From: Dyadobacter koreensis
GTDB taxonomy: Bacteria > Bacteroidota > Bacteroidia > Cytophagales > Spirosomataceae
Length of the DNA stretch: 64,000 nt
Direction: 5' to 3'
Assembly (NCBI RefSeq): GCF_900108855.1
Contig: NZ_FNXY01000005.1
Location: 267,061-331,060, forward strand
The notes beneath the pieces are model-generated. The model worked only from the letters and a program-made list of their open reading frames with translations. It had not been told where the DNA came from and searched no databases. The position numbers and the translations under genes were made by a program. Positions 45,344-55,411 of the stretch are shown in pieces (position 1 is the stretch's first letter; every line of letters starts with the position of its first letter).

Positions 45344-45844
45344 TCAACGACCAAAAAGCGCATCAATTTTATCTTCGCGCGTAGCATCTTCCAAAGCATA
45401 TTCTTTACGCATCGGAAAATAATCCATTTCCTCAATATTCAGAATGCGGACAAGATTAGGATGCCCGTCAAAAAGGATACCATAGAAATCATATGTTTCC
45501 CGTTCCATCCAGTTAGCACTTGCATAAAGTCCTGTTGCTGTCGGAATATGAATATCTGCCTCAGAAATAAAGACTTTAATACGAATCCTGAAATTATGGA
45601 TAAAGCTGTGCAAGTGATAAACCACAGCAAATTCTTTATCTTTATTATCAGGATAATGAACGCCCGTAATGTCTGTAAGGAAACTAATCTGATATGTTTT
45701 ATGCTGATTTAAAAATTCAAGCATCGGAATAATCTCCTCTCGTGTTGTGGAGAGAGTCAATAATCCGTAAGGTTCTTCGAAATCAAATACCTGATCACCA
45801 AATTTCCCTAGTAGCTCTTCGGCTACTTCCTGATTGCTTAGCAT
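45344..45844 (-). CDS. nuoC: NADH-quinone oxidoreductase subunit C
   Basis: The 166 residues match the 30-kDa subunit of complex I: YHLHSFIHNFRIRIKV in the middle and the signature ANWMERETYDFYGILFDGHPN near 110-131, followed by a short C-terminal part. It helps hold NuoD and NuoB in the peripheral arm. It is 7 bp downstream of nuoB, so the two are coupled. Confidence 0.96.
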   Translation of the reverse strand: MLSNQEVAEELLGKFGDQVFDFEEPYGLLTLSTTREEIIPMLEFLNQHKTYQISFLTDITGVHYPDNKDKEFAVVYHLHSFIHNFRIRIKVFISEADIHIPTATGLYASANWMERETYDFYGILFDGHPNLVRILNIEEMDYFPMRKEYALEDATREDKIDALFGR

Positions 45845-45851
45845 AGGGTAC

Positions 45852-46394
45852 TTATTGAATATTATAAGATGCTAAAAGTTCCTGATATTCGTCCGTGTTT
45901 CTACGACGAAGTTTCTCATTTTGTGCCAGTTTCTGGATTCCCATAAGCCCGTCAATAATTTGCTCCGGGCGGGGAGGGCATCCTGGCACGTATATGTCAA
46001 CAGGAATAATACGGTCGATACCTTGTAAAACGCTGTAAGTGTCGAAAATACCACCGCTGGATGCACATGCTCCTACAGCCAAAACCCAGCGGGGCTCTGC
46101 CATCTGAAGATAAACCTGTTTAACAACAGGCGCCATTTTTTTAGCAATGGTACCCATCACCATAAGTAAATCTGCCTGACGCGGTGAAAAACTTGGACGT
46201 TCTGATCCGAAACGTGATATATCATAATGAGCCCCCATGGTAGCCATAAATTCAATACCACAGCAAGATGTTGCAAATGGTAATGGCCAGAGTGAATAAC
46301 TTCTGGCAAGACCGATTGCTTCATCAAATGAAGTAGCAAAAAATCCTGATCCGCTATGTCCTTGAGGTGCTTCTGCTATCGTTACTGCTTTCAT
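45852..46394 (-). CDS. nuoB: NADH-quinone oxidoreductase subunit B
   Basis: NuoB holds N2, the last Fe-S cluster before quinone. The 180 residues carry the tandem Cys44-Cys45 (ATSCCGIEFMA) and Cys110 and Cys139 (AVGACASSGG, VPGCPPRPEQ), the complete N2 ligand set. It starts 28 bp after nuoA. Length is normal. Confidence 0.97.
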   Translation of the reverse strand: MKAVTIAEAPQGHSGSGFFATSFDEAIGLARSYSLWPLPFATSCCGIEFMATMGAHYDISRFGSERPSFSPRQADLLMVMGTIAKKMAPVVKQVYLQMAEPRWVLAVGACASSGGIFDTYSVLQGIDRIIPVDIYVPGCPPRPEQIIDGLMGIQKLAQNEKLRRRNTDEYQELLASYNIQ

Positions 46395-46422
46395 AATCTG
46401 TCGGATTACAATGTTTTATAAT

Positions 46423-46797
46423 CTAGTCTTCCCAATTCAAAACGCCTTTACGGATGATGTAATAAAATCCGGAAAGAAGTAGTGCCATAAACAATAACAT
46501 TTCTACAAACCCAAACATTCCCAATTCTTTAAAATTGACAGCCCAGGGATACATAAATATTACTTCGACATCGAAAAGAACAAAGAGAATAGCTACTAAG
46601 AAATACTTAACCGAGATCGGTGTTCTGGCATCACCAACGGATTCAATCCCGCATTCAAAAGGATCGTCCTTAAGTTTGCTTTTACGGCTTGGTCCGATTA
46701 AATGTGTTACAATCATCGTGCCTCCGATAAAACCGGCCGCCAGAAGAAACTGAACGATAATTGGCAAATAGTCAGAAGGAAGATAGTTATTATTCAT
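46423..46797 (-). CDS. nuoA: NADH-quinone oxidoreductase subunit A
   Basis: NuoA is a three-helix membrane subunit at the junction of the arms. The 124 residues show a first helix, the loop with DPFECGIESVGDA (the conserved Cys of the family), and two further helices with FDVEVIFMYPWAV. It opens the minus-strand operon. A -7-like TAAATTTG box lies about 92 bp upstream. Confidence 0.96.
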   Translation of the reverse strand: MNNNYLPSDYLPIIVQFLLAAGFIGGTMIVTHLIGPSRKSKLKDDPFECGIESVGDARTPISVKYFLVAILFVLFDVEVIFMYPWAVNFKELGMFGFVEMLLFMALLLSGFYYIIRKGVLNWED

Positions 46798-46888
46798 TGA
46801 TTTTTAAATTTCAATACAGGTCCGGCTATCAGAATCCGTAGGAATTCACACTTTGGGAAAACTTTATTACTGTCAAAATTAGCCTTTG

Positions 46889-46896
46889 CAAATTTA
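46889..46896 (-). promoter_or_regulatory. Possible -7 box of the nuo operon
   Basis: On the minus strand this reads TAAATTTG, fitting TAnnTTTG, 92 bp before nuoA. It lies just after the terminator of the upstream esterase-like gene. No good -33 element is visible. Confidence 0.35.
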
Positions 46897-46938
46897 TCAA
46901 TCAAATTCTTTAAGTCTTCTTTTATCTAATTAGTATCA

Positions 46939-46976
46939 TACTAAATAAGCCACGATTGCTCGTGGCTTATTTAGTA
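46939..46976. terminator. Terminator of the esterase-like gene
   Basis: A perfect 17-bp stem (46939-46955 with 46960-46976) with a 4-nt loop TTGC and AT-rich outer ends. It lies 20 bp after the stop codon of the minus-strand T9SS gene and separates it from the nuo operon. Confidence 0.85.
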
Positions 46977-46995
46977 AATTTCTAAGAAAAAATAT

Positions 46996-49122
46996 TTATC
47001 TAATCATAATTTGCTTCGTCAGATCGACGTCTGCAGACTTAATTCTGATGACATATTTACCCGATGGAAGATTTTTTGTAAGTATTTTTACACGGCTTGT
47101 AAGGTCTTGGGTTTGTGTAATTACAACACGGCCAAACATATCATAAACTGTAATTTCTGCATTGCGCATATTGTCGCGAGATTCGATATAAAGATCGTCA
47201 GCCGCACCCGGATTCGGGAAAACTACCACATCGTTTTTCGTGTCAGTTATTACCTCCTGAGTTCCGGAGAACGCAGAGTAGCAGGTAAGCAGATTATTAC
47301 CAAGCGTGTAGTTGACCTTTGCCCGAGCTGAATATTGTCCTGATGTATCTGTTTTGATGATATTCGAATGCAGAGATAATATTTTCTGATCTCTTTTCCA
47401 GTCATACTGTTCGTTCATACCAGTTTCTGCAATAGTTGCCATCACGGTGAACGGACCCGATTTTGCAATGGTTGGCTGAGGTATTTGCGGGCGAATAACA
47501 AGCGAAGCCGCAGCAGACACATCGGAAGTACATCCAAATACATTCTGGCTTCTCACCTGATAGCTTCCTGCTTCTTGAACGGCAAACGTTGGAGTTGTGG
47601 CCAGAACGTTCGTGGTTCCTTGTTTGAACCAGCTGTAAGAATCGTTGCTCGTTGTCAAAGAAAAGACGAACGCCGAATCGGCACAAGCCTGCTGAGAACC
47701 TGATTGAACAATTGTCGGTGTTGCCGGTTTGATGGATGAAGTAACAATAAGTTTTTGGCTATGAACTGTATTTCCTGAGGCATCCTTAACTCTTGCGCTA
47801 TATTCTCCCGGGCTGGTTACGGTGATCGTCCGGCCGGTAGCACCGCTCGGTAACCATGTGTAAGATGCGTAGCCCTCAGGAAGCGTTAGCGTTAATGAGG
47901 TGTTATTTGGCGCACAGATGCTGGTAATTTTCGGTACGGCTGTCGGCAGGAGCGGACTTACCTTTGTGAAAAATTCAGTGTTTAATGTGCTGTTCCATGC
48001 GTTGGCAAGAATTGTAAGTCCTTGCGTTCCCGAAAAATGAGTTCCGTCAAATCGTTGCGGATAAAGAGGATCTGTTTCCGGACCAGGGTAAGCAGAGCTG
48101 AAAAGTCCGTCTATCACTGCATTCTGGGCACCAATAACAGCCGGGCTTGTCACCGACTGTAAATTAGCATTTTGTATTCTGGAAGTTCGCGCAATAACCC
48201 ATGTTACGCGGCCATTGATATCAGCGCCAAGTTTATCGAGTACTGATTGCAATCGGCTTCTATATGTTTCGTAATCTGTTGCCAAAGGATATGTATCTGT
48301 TTCTCCCTGCATCCACAAAATTGCTCTAACGCCGAATTCTTTTGCATAATGCTGCATCGACAACCGAAGATTGGCATACGGCATCTGGTCAGGATAAAAG
48401 AATCCGAAAGAATTTTGTGTTTTTCGTCCTTGCGCACTTTCACTCCAGTTTCCTATCGAAGTCCCTTCCCAGGCGGTGTTTATGAAAAGAACCGGGACGT
48501 TTAATTTTTGAGTTAACAAGTCTCCCAAAATGCCCCAGCACCAAGGCGTTTTACCTCTTGGTCCTACCGTTATGTTTACGGCATTCATACGCTCGAAAAT
48601 TGGGTAAGGAGGATCGTTTAGAGAATTTACAGAGTTATTATAGTTGATATAATTAACCCGATCATCAGTCGCTACTGGTTTGTTAGGGAATTCATAATCA
48701 ACACCCTGCGCGTTAGACTGGCCTGATATCATAAAAACCTCTCCAACTCCCATCCGTGAAACGATCGCAGGCTGCCCAACAACTGTTCCGTTCAGAGAAG
48801 CTCTTGCTTCTAATGTATACCAACCTTGAAAAAGCGTGATTGTGCCGCTGAACAAACCTCCTGTCGGATTGGTCTGTAAAGGCAACCACGCCGTTGGGAT
48901 TCCCTGGCCGTCAATTGCAGGAAGTGCACGAATCTCCACTTTGTCGATTGGGACAGTATAATTTCCCGTCACAGAAATAGTTGCCTGTCCTGATGGATTC
49001 CGTTGATAAACAGCCCTTTCAACAGGCGTTGTAATCTTAATTTGGGCACTTAATCCTAATGGAAGCAAAAAAAGAAGTAGCCAGATCCTTAGAAAACAAG
49101 AGGTAAAAATTTTATCAAGCAT
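46996..49122 (-). CDS. Secreted SGNH/sialate-O-acetylesterase-like protein with T9SS sorting domain (708 aa)
   Basis: A signal peptide (cleavage near LSAQ, residue 27) is followed by a beta domain (28-120) and an SGNH hydrolase domain with GQSNAQG (catalytic Ser136), WMQGETD as an oxyanion element and FDGTHF with the Asp-His pair. Ig-like domains with Cys follow, and the C-terminal 75 residues (VVVFPNPGAADD...) are a type A T9SS sorting domain, so the enzyme is exported to the cell surface. The likely substrate is an acetylated glycan. The start at 49122 was preferred to the upstream one at 49203 because it directly opens the signal peptide. A larger paralogue lies at 50999. Confidence 0.88.
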   Translation of the reverse strand: MLDKIFTSCFLRIWLLLFLLPLGLSAQIKITTPVERAVYQRNPSGQATISVTGNYTVPIDKVEIRALPAIDGQGIPTAWLPLQTNPTGGLFSGTITLFQGWYTLEARASLNGTVVGQPAIVSRMGVGEVFMISGQSNAQGVDYEFPNKPVATDDRVNYINYNNSVNSLNDPPYPIFERMNAVNITVGPRGKTPWCWGILGDLLTQKLNVPVLFINTAWEGTSIGNWSESAQGRKTQNSFGFFYPDQMPYANLRLSMQHYAKEFGVRAILWMQGETDTYPLATDYETYRSRLQSVLDKLGADINGRVTWVIARTSRIQNANLQSVTSPAVIGAQNAVIDGLFSSAYPGPETDPLYPQRFDGTHFSGTQGLTILANAWNSTLNTEFFTKVSPLLPTAVPKITSICAPNNTSLTLTLPEGYASYTWLPSGATGRTITVTSPGEYSARVKDASGNTVHSQKLIVTSSIKPATPTIVQSGSQQACADSAFVFSLTTSNDSYSWFKQGTTNVLATTPTFAVQEAGSYQVRSQNVFGCTSDVSAAASLVIRPQIPQPTIAKSGPFTVMATIAETGMNEQYDWKRDQKILSLHSNIIKTDTSGQYSARAKVNYTLGNNLLTCYSAFSGTQEVITDTKNDVVVFPNPGAADDLYIESRDNMRNAEITVYDMFGRVVITQTQDLTSRVKILTKNLPSGKYVIRIKSADVDLTKQIMIR

Positions 49123-49292
49123 TAGAATGTAATTAAAAGAATATTTCTTGTGTAACAACCTTGCAATTAAAACAACTAAGAAGCTGTCAGGAAATTCTGG
49201 CAAATTTAAAGATTAGTTCTGGTTTTGATATACTTCTTTTTCAGGATGTAATATTTTAGTTGTAACAAAGGTGAAAAACTTGGATAATTCTA

Positions 49293-50927
49293 TTATTTCT
49301 TAACGGAAAATACGGTGTTTATTTTATATCCAAGTGGGGCAATCGTATAAATTTCTTTATCAAGACTGTCACTGATATCCATATGTATTCCTTTGAGCAA
49401 GTCGTGGTCAACAAATTTGTAATTGGTTATGTAATAGTCACTTTCCCGTAGTGACGGTTTAAAGACAATTCTGTCGCGATCTTTTTCCGGGAGAATTCTT
49501 TTATTCATTGTCATAGGCTGATTTCCAATTCTGATATATGCAATCTTAATTGTGTCTTTATCAGAATTCTTGCAAAGCCATTCCAGTGATTGTTTGTAGG
49601 ATTGTCCCCAATAATCGAGTTCGTAAGCAGTTTGCGGAAATTTGTTGAACATCGTAAAATAAACCTGCTGTTGTGGATGCATCTTAATTATTAATGCAAC
49701 ATAAAAGAGCAATGCTGCTGCCCAGGCCATCTTCGGATAGATAGCTAATTTTTTTGGAAAAGCCTTGATTATAAAATAACCGCCCAGGGTTGCCAGGTAT
49801 GCAATGAAAACGTATAGGTAAAAAAGATGCCGCCAGCCATCATAGATAATGGAATGCGCAATGATAATTGCGGCAATGGGGAGCAGGAGAGATGCAATGG
49901 TATAAAGGTCAATGAAGTGAATTTTGACCACGTTTTTCTGAATAAACTTTTTGATAAAGTTATAGATTACAACAACTCCTCCTACGTAACCCAGTCCCAG
50001 ATAGAATGGCGGAATAGTGATTAATAGCCAGACCGGGATATAGTGCCAGGGAATTTGTTCTCTGTTTATAAATTCGCCGCGGTAGAGCATAGGGCTTTGC
50101 TGCCGAACAAAATGCGCCATTAGACGGAGTGCTTCAAAAAACCTTGAAAACGGTGCTTCCCATAAAAATGGCCATAACATATACATAAAAATACATGCTG
50201 CCGTCAGGTAAGTGCCAATAATCAGAATATTCTTTTTCAATGCTGTTCTTTCAGCTGCGAAAAGAACATAAATAAAAATAAAAGCCAGAGATAGCGCCAC
50301 GGAAATAATGCCCATCAACCGTATCGAAATTAAAAATCCAGTTGACATCCCGTGAAAGAATGCATTTTTGTAGGTGAATTTGGAGAAGAGCAGTGCGAGC
50401 GTATAGGTGTTGATTACAAAGAATGCCAGGAAAATGGTGTCCTTGGAATTATAAAATGAATCAGCGAAGATTCGTGGAGAGAGGATATAAATGGATGTCC
50501 CGAGAAGGCAGATAAAAACGCTGTTTATTCTCAGTCGGACAAGCTTGTAAAAGAAGATACTGGAAATCCAGAACACCAGCCAGGTTATAATATGACGAAG
50601 ATAGTAGGCTGAACTATCCATTTGCAGGTGATCAAAAACAAATGGTTTGATGAACGCGAACTCGGCGCCGGCTAGAATAATTTCGAAAAGACTGCCATAT
50701 TCGTGATTGATGAAAGTGCTGAAATCTTCGATTTGGTTACTGATGGGAATAACGAAAGGACTGCCGAATATTTCGTTGACATATTTTAGGCCTACCAATC
50801 CAAGTAATCTCATAATGGGTTCGTCCCATGTGACCCCGTAATCTTTAACTATAAAAATTCCGATAAAAAACCACACTGTGAAATAACCTGCTATAACCAA
50901 CCGGTTAACGCGTAATTGACTTTCCAT
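49293..50927 (-). CDS. GT-C-type membrane glycosyltransferase-like protein
   Basis: The 544 residues have about 11-12 helices and a C-terminal soluble part (about 430-544). The first periplasmic loop carries DYGVTWDEP, whose Asp-Glu pair is typical of GT39/ArnT-like GT-C enzymes, and a later loop has DGWRHLFYLY. It would transfer a sugar from a polyprenyl phosphate carrier at the periplasmic face. It is flanked on the same strand by the two T9SS esterase-like genes. A role in surface glycan or glycoprotein decoration is plausible from that context only. Confidence 0.78.
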   Translation of the reverse strand: MESQLRVNRLVIAGYFTVWFFIGIFIVKDYGVTWDEPIMRLLGLVGLKYVNEIFGSPFVIPISNQIEDFSTFINHEYGSLFEIILAGAEFAFIKPFVFDHLQMDSSAYYLRHIITWLVFWISSIFFYKLVRLRINSVFICLLGTSIYILSPRIFADSFYNSKDTIFLAFFVINTYTLALLFSKFTYKNAFFHGMSTGFLISIRLMGIISVALSLAFIFIYVLFAAERTALKKNILIIGTYLTAACIFMYMLWPFLWEAPFSRFFEALRLMAHFVRQQSPMLYRGEFINREQIPWHYIPVWLLITIPPFYLGLGYVGGVVVIYNFIKKFIQKNVVKIHFIDLYTIASLLLPIAAIIIAHSIIYDGWRHLFYLYVFIAYLATLGGYFIIKAFPKKLAIYPKMAWAAALLFYVALIIKMHPQQQVYFTMFNKFPQTAYELDYWGQSYKQSLEWLCKNSDKDTIKIAYIRIGNQPMTMNKRILPEKDRDRIVFKPSLRESDYYITNYKFVDHDLLKGIHMDISDSLDKEIYTIAPLGYKINTVFSVKK

Positions 50928-50998
50928 AAAATGATGAATACAGTTTTTTGTTAAAACAATCTGTCTACGTAAAGGGCATGCTTACTTTGTGCTAAAAT

Positions 50999-53900
50999 TT
51001 ATTGGACAATTATAATTTTCTTGGTTTTTCTGTAAGTGCCTGCTTGTACAGACAATATATACATTCCGTTTGAAAGAAGAGATAAATTGATAAACCTTCT
51101 CTCATTAAAATTTAGCGACGCATATGTACGTAAAAGTCTGCCATTCAGATCAAAAATCTGTACCGTTGCATTTTCCAGGTCGGCAAGCGTTTCAATCGTA
51201 AAAGCACCGTCGTTGCTCGGATTTGGATAAACGCTTAGCTCCCCGCCAGTGACATCAAAGGTGAAGATAAACGGATCTGAAAAATCCGAAAAACAGGTAA
51301 GTGTCGGACTGTAAATGACTGTGTTGTTAACCACGTAACTTCCTGATTTAACTGCTTTCAGCGTGATCCCGTCTTCTGTTAAATTCGTTCCGTTTAGCTG
51401 CCAGACATGATTTCCATCATTGATATTATTTTCTGCCAGTAACGTATAAGTTCCGACCTGGCGGATCGCAGGTTTTGACGGCAACGGTTTTACGTCGACA
51501 TTAATTTCTTTCGAATAAGGAGAAAAACAACCCTGTGTGTCCTGCACGCGGGCCTTATAACTTCCTGAATTACTTACAACCAACGTATTATTTTGTTCGC
51601 CGGTGTTCCAGAAAAAGGCAGCTCCATTTGAAGCCTGCAAGGTTACTGCGTCGCCATCGCAAAAGGAAACTGGTCCCAAAGCCTGAACGGTTGGTGAAGG
51701 AGGAAGCGCAAGCACATTAATTCTTACCGAATTTGACGGATCAGAATAGCAGGTAAATTCGTTGATGGTTTTTACGAAATAATCTCCGGATGTATTGATA
51801 TTCACCGATTTAGTATCGGCTCCATTACTCCAGACATATTTTGCTGCATCATTAGACTGCAAGTTTACACTCGCATCCGCACAAAAAGTTGTAGGTCCGC
51901 CCGCTGTAATAACCGGTTTTGGAGGCAATGGATTTACAATTACCCTGATACTTTCGGTTGGGATAGACAAGCATCCGTTTGCGTCTTTTGCGGACACAAA
52001 GTAATTTCCTGAATTTCGTATTTCCACCTCCCGGTTTGTTCCGCCGTTGCTCCATTGATAAGCATAAGTTTCGCTGCTTCGCAAAGTGGTATAATCTCTG
52101 TCGCAGAACGTTGTAGGTCTTAAAGCAGCAAGTGTCGGCGTGGCTGGCAATGGATTTACCCTGGTTGTAATCGGATCGGATGTAGACTCACAGCCATTTC
52201 CATCACGTTGTTTTAAGCTGAATGTTCCCGCTGTTGTGATCGTGATTGCTTTTGATGTTGCATTTGTAGTCCAGATATTCCCATTGTCATAATTTGATGT
52301 CAAGACCACGTTTTCCCCTTCACAAAAAGTCGCAGAACGGCTTAGACCGATGATCGGTTTTGCCGGAAGTGGGTTAACTTTGACAGTAACAGGATCAGAA
52401 TCAGGTGAAAAACAGCCAAAGTTATCTACGGCCTTTACACGAAAATCTCCGGATATTTTTACCGAGATCGTAGCATCCGTAGCGCCATTTGACCAAACAC
52501 TTTTAACATTGGAAGTGGATTTTAAACTTACAGTACCTCCGTCGCAAAATGTCAACACACCCGTAACCGCGATACTTGGTTTATCGGGCAGGGGAGAAGT
52601 AAGAACTGTAATCGCCGTTTTAGCTGACGCGCTCTCGCAGCCATATGCATTTTTTGTTGTTACAAAATATTCACCTCCGGTTGTTATGGTTAATCTGTCA
52701 CTGGTTTGTCCGGTATTCCACTTCAAATTTTCCGACGTATTCGAAATTAATGTAGCCGTGTTTCCTTTGCAAACGGGATTGCTTCCCTCTAATGTTAAAA
52801 CTGGTTGGGCTGGTTGTATCGACTGATTAATTTTTATTTCCGGAGAAAAAATAATGTTTCCATTTCCATCTCGTCCTCGTGCGCGATAATTCCCATTTCC
52901 AACCTGAATATTGGCCGATTGCTGTCCATTGTTCCAACTGACAGAAGAGACCCCCGCGGCGCTTACCGATAGATTTAAACTATTATTTCCCGCACATGAC
53001 GCGGAAAGCTTCAAAGGACTTACTGCTTTGTAAGGCTCAGAACTTGCGAAAAAATTATCATTTAACTGAGCATTCCAGGCTTCGGCCAGTTGGGTCAAAC
53101 CTTGATTTTGGAAATGAACTCCATCAACCCGCGGAATCTGGATGACATCGGTGTTTGGACCTGCAAATACATTCGATACACTGGCTATAACCTGCTTTTG
53201 TGCATCAATGATAGGAGGATTGATTCCTTTTTCAGACCCATAGGTTGTTAAACTCACCATCCAGGATACATTTTTTCCTGATTCATTACGGGATGTTTGA
53301 ATCACCTGGGTCAGATCGTTGAGATAAGATGCCTTTGTGCTGCTTTGGTCGGTAGATTCAGCTTCACCCTGAAACCATAATACTGCTCTGATTCCTGTTA
53401 TCGGCACATAGGTTTGAAATACGGACCGTAAATTATTATACGGCGCACCGCTTGGATAAAAAGCCTCGCCGTTATAAACTGAATAAGCCGTTCCGTTAAT
53501 ACTTTCCCGCCAGTTTTTTGCTGCGGATCCATACCAGCCAACATTATAAAACAGAATTGGCACTCCAAAACGGCTTGCCAGCAAGTCGCCAAGTTTCCCC
53601 CACGACCAAGCCGAATTTCCCCGTGGTGCTATGTAAGAATCAGAATCTAAATGGGAAAATTCCGGATAATCCAGGTCGCTGTTTGGATGGTTATTATTGT
53701 AGGAATTAATACAATTTACCCGGTCGTCTCCTGCACCCGGCCCACCGTAATTTTTATAGCCCTGAGCATTTGACTGCCCCGCGATCAAAAAAACTTCACC
53801 TATTCCTACTTTTGATATTTGTGCTGAACCAACCAGCTGATCTCCGTTCCAGCCTCGCACCTGAAGTTCATACCAGCCTCCGCTAGCATCGATACTTCCC

Positions 53901-54163
53901 GAGTACACACCGCCTTGCAAATTTGACTGAATCGTCACCCAGTTTGTTGACGATCCGCCATTAACTGCGTTTAACCTTGCTTCGACACGATCAATAATTT
54001 TGGTATAGCTACCTGCGATATAGATCGTAGCATTGTTATTCTTATCCCGCTGAAAAACAGCTCTGTTGGCAGGGTAATCAATATTAACTTGTCCAAAAGA
54101 GGGGAATATTCCCAGGCATATAAATAGTGTGGTGCTGAAAAAATGCAATAAAATGTGTTTCAT
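50999..54163 (-). CDS. Large secreted SGNH/esterase-like protein with Ig-like Cys repeats and T9SS sorting domain
   Basis: The 1054 residues comprise a signal peptide (1-24), a beta domain (25-118), an SGNH domain with GQSNAQG (catalytic Ser131), WFQGEAES (263-270) and VDGVHF (Asp348, His350), then about six repeated Ig-like modules of some 80-85 residues between about 450 and 900. Each module has one Cys in a TFCDG-type strand and one in a GCxS strand, which could form a disulfide. A variant module and a T9SS type A sorting domain (from about 975, LSVYPNPSNDG) follow. It is a paralogue of the esterase-like protein at 46996. Confidence 0.88.
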   Translation of the reverse strand: MKHILLHFFSTTLFICLGIFPSFGQVNIDYPANRAVFQRDKNNNATIYIAGSYTKIIDRVEARLNAVNGGSSTNWVTIQSNLQGGVYSGSIDASGGWYELQVRGWNGDQLVGSAQISKVGIGEVFLIAGQSNAQGYKNYGGPGAGDDRVNCINSYNNNHPNSDLDYPEFSHLDSDSYIAPRGNSAWSWGKLGDLLASRFGVPILFYNVGWYGSAAKNWRESINGTAYSVYNGEAFYPSGAPYNNLRSVFQTYVPITGIRAVLWFQGEAESTDQSSTKASYLNDLTQVIQTSRNESGKNVSWMVSLTTYGSEKGINPPIIDAQKQVIASVSNVFAGPNTDVIQIPRVDGVHFQNQGLTQLAEAWNAQLNDNFFASSEPYKAVSPLKLSASCAGNNSLNLSVSAAGVSSVSWNNGQQSANIQVGNGNYRARGRDGNGNIIFSPEIKINQSIQPAQPVLTLEGSNPVCKGNTATLISNTSENLKWNTGQTSDRLTITTGGEYFVTTKNAYGCESASAKTAITVLTSPLPDKPSIAVTGVLTFCDGGTVSLKSTSNVKSVWSNGATDATISVKISGDFRVKAVDNFGCFSPDSDPVTVKVNPLPAKPIIGLSRSATFCEGENVVLTSNYDNGNIWTTNATSKAITITTAGTFSLKQRDGNGCESTSDPITTRVNPLPATPTLAALRPTTFCDRDYTTLRSSETYAYQWSNGGTNREVEIRNSGNYFVSAKDANGCLSIPTESIRVIVNPLPPKPVITAGGPTTFCADASVNLQSNDAAKYVWSNGADTKSVNINTSGDYFVKTINEFTCYSDPSNSVRINVLALPPSPTVQALGPVSFCDGDAVTLQASNGAAFFWNTGEQNNTLVVSNSGSYKARVQDTQGCFSPYSKEINVDVKPLPSKPAIRQVGTYTLLAENNINDGNHVWQLNGTNLTEDGITLKAVKSGSYVVNNTVIYSPTLTCFSDFSDPFIFTFDVTGGELSVYPNPSNDGAFTIETLADLENATVQIFDLNGRLLRTYASLNFNERRFINLSLLSNGMYILSVQAGTYRKTKKIIIVQ

Positions 54164-54274
54164 GAATTGGAGAGGCTCATTTGGAGATTACCTTTTTAGA
54201 CACAAAGGAGCGATAAATGGTTGTGCTATTAACAGAAATAAATTCAAATTTTATCCGATGAGGAAGTACTTGAA

Positions 54275-55282
54275 TTATCCAACGGGATTTGCTTCGTTTA
54301 ACAGATTCCAGATATTGTCTTTCAACTGATCGATTCCTTCTTGGGTCATAGATGAAATAAATGTTGTAGAAATATCTTTCGGTAATTTTTTGATCAATTC
54401 TTCACGTTCTTCATCGAGCAGCATATCCACTTTGGAAATTGCCAGAAGGCGGTGTTTGTCAAGCAGTGACGGATTATATAATTGAAGCTCATTAACCAGC
54501 GTATTGTATTCTGCTTCAATGTCTTCGCTATCGGCCGGGACCATGAAAAGAAGGATTGAATTCCTTTCAATGTGGCGAAGGAAACGTAGACCTAGCCCTT
54601 TTCCCTGCGAAGCCCCCTCAATAATTCCGGGAATATCCGCCATTACAAACGATTTGTAATCACGGTACGAAACAACGCCAAGGTTTGGAACAAGTGTCGT
54701 AAATGGATAATCTGCAATTTCGGGACGGGCCGCTGACACAACAGAAAGCAAAGTGGATTTTCCGGCATTCGGGAAACCTACCAAACCTACGTCTGCCAAA
54801 ACTTTCAGTTCAAGAATAATCCATGATTCTACCGACGGGTCTCCAGTTTGTGCATGCTGAGGAGTCTGGTTCGTTGCAGATTTGAAGTGATCATTTCCCA
54901 AACCGCCTCTTCCGCCTTTCATCAGGATAACTTCCTGGCCGTCTTCTGTAATTTCAAGAAGCTGTTCGCCCGTTTCTACATCTCTGGCGATTGTTCCCAA
55001 AGGTACTTCCAGAATAATATCCTTTCCGTCAGCGCCTTTTCTTCTTCCGCCTTCTCCGCCTTTGCCGTCAAAAGCGCGAATATGTTTGGTGTATTTTAAA
55101 TGTAAAAGTGTCCACACCTGTGTTGTGCCCTTCAAAATAACGTGCCCTCCACGACCTCCGTCTCCTCCGTCAGGACCACCTTTTTCAACGTGTTTTTCGC
55201 GGCGAAAGTGTAGTGCTCCTGCGCCACCTGCGCCGGAACGGACATTTATTTTTACGTAATCTATAAAGTTGGAAGATGCCAT
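54275..55282 (-). CDS. obg: GTPase Obg/CgtA
   Basis: Obg is an essential GTPase of ribosome assembly and stress control. The 335 residues have the Gly-rich Obg fold (1-158, with [14 protein letters not shown]), then the G domain with G1 GFPNAGKS (169-176), DIPGIIEGA and SKVDML. The acidic C-terminal OCT extension of some Obg proteins is absent. adk lies 129 bp upstream on the same strand. Confidence 0.96.
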   Translation of the reverse strand: MASSNFIDYVKINVRSGAGGAGALHFRREKHVEKGGPDGGDGGRGGHVILKGTTQVWTLLHLKYTKHIRAFDGKGGEGGRRKGADGKDIILEVPLGTIARDVETGEQLLEITEDGQEVILMKGGRGGLGNDHFKSATNQTPQHAQTGDPSVESWIILELKVLADVGLVGFPNAGKSTLLSVVSAARPEIADYPFTTLVPNLGVVSYRDYKSFVMADIPGIIEGASQGKGLGLRFLRHIERNSILLFMVPADSEDIEAEYNTLVNELQLYNPSLLDKHRLLAISKVDMLLDEEREELIKKLPKDISTTFISSMTQEGIDQLKDNIWNLLNEANPVG

Positions 55283-55411
55283 ACCCTGCTGCCGATTTAT
55301 GCTTAAATTAAAAAAATTGAGAAGTGTAATTTACGTTGCTGTTTTTACAGCAAAAAGGTGCAGAAATCGGGCTGAAAAACCCTGGTTATCCACACCTTTT
55401 CAAAAACGTTG

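Noticed and set aside
51500-52850. Possible CRISPR-like or DNA-level tandem repeat
   Set aside because: The periodicity of about 250 bp is a protein-module repeat with diverged DNA, without identical repeats or spacers.
55348-55398. Inverted repeat AAAAGGTG/CACCTTTT between adk and obg, possible terminator or riboswitch
   Set aside because: The loop is over 30 nt, the stem short, and no T run or known aptamer pattern follows; weak evidence for any function.
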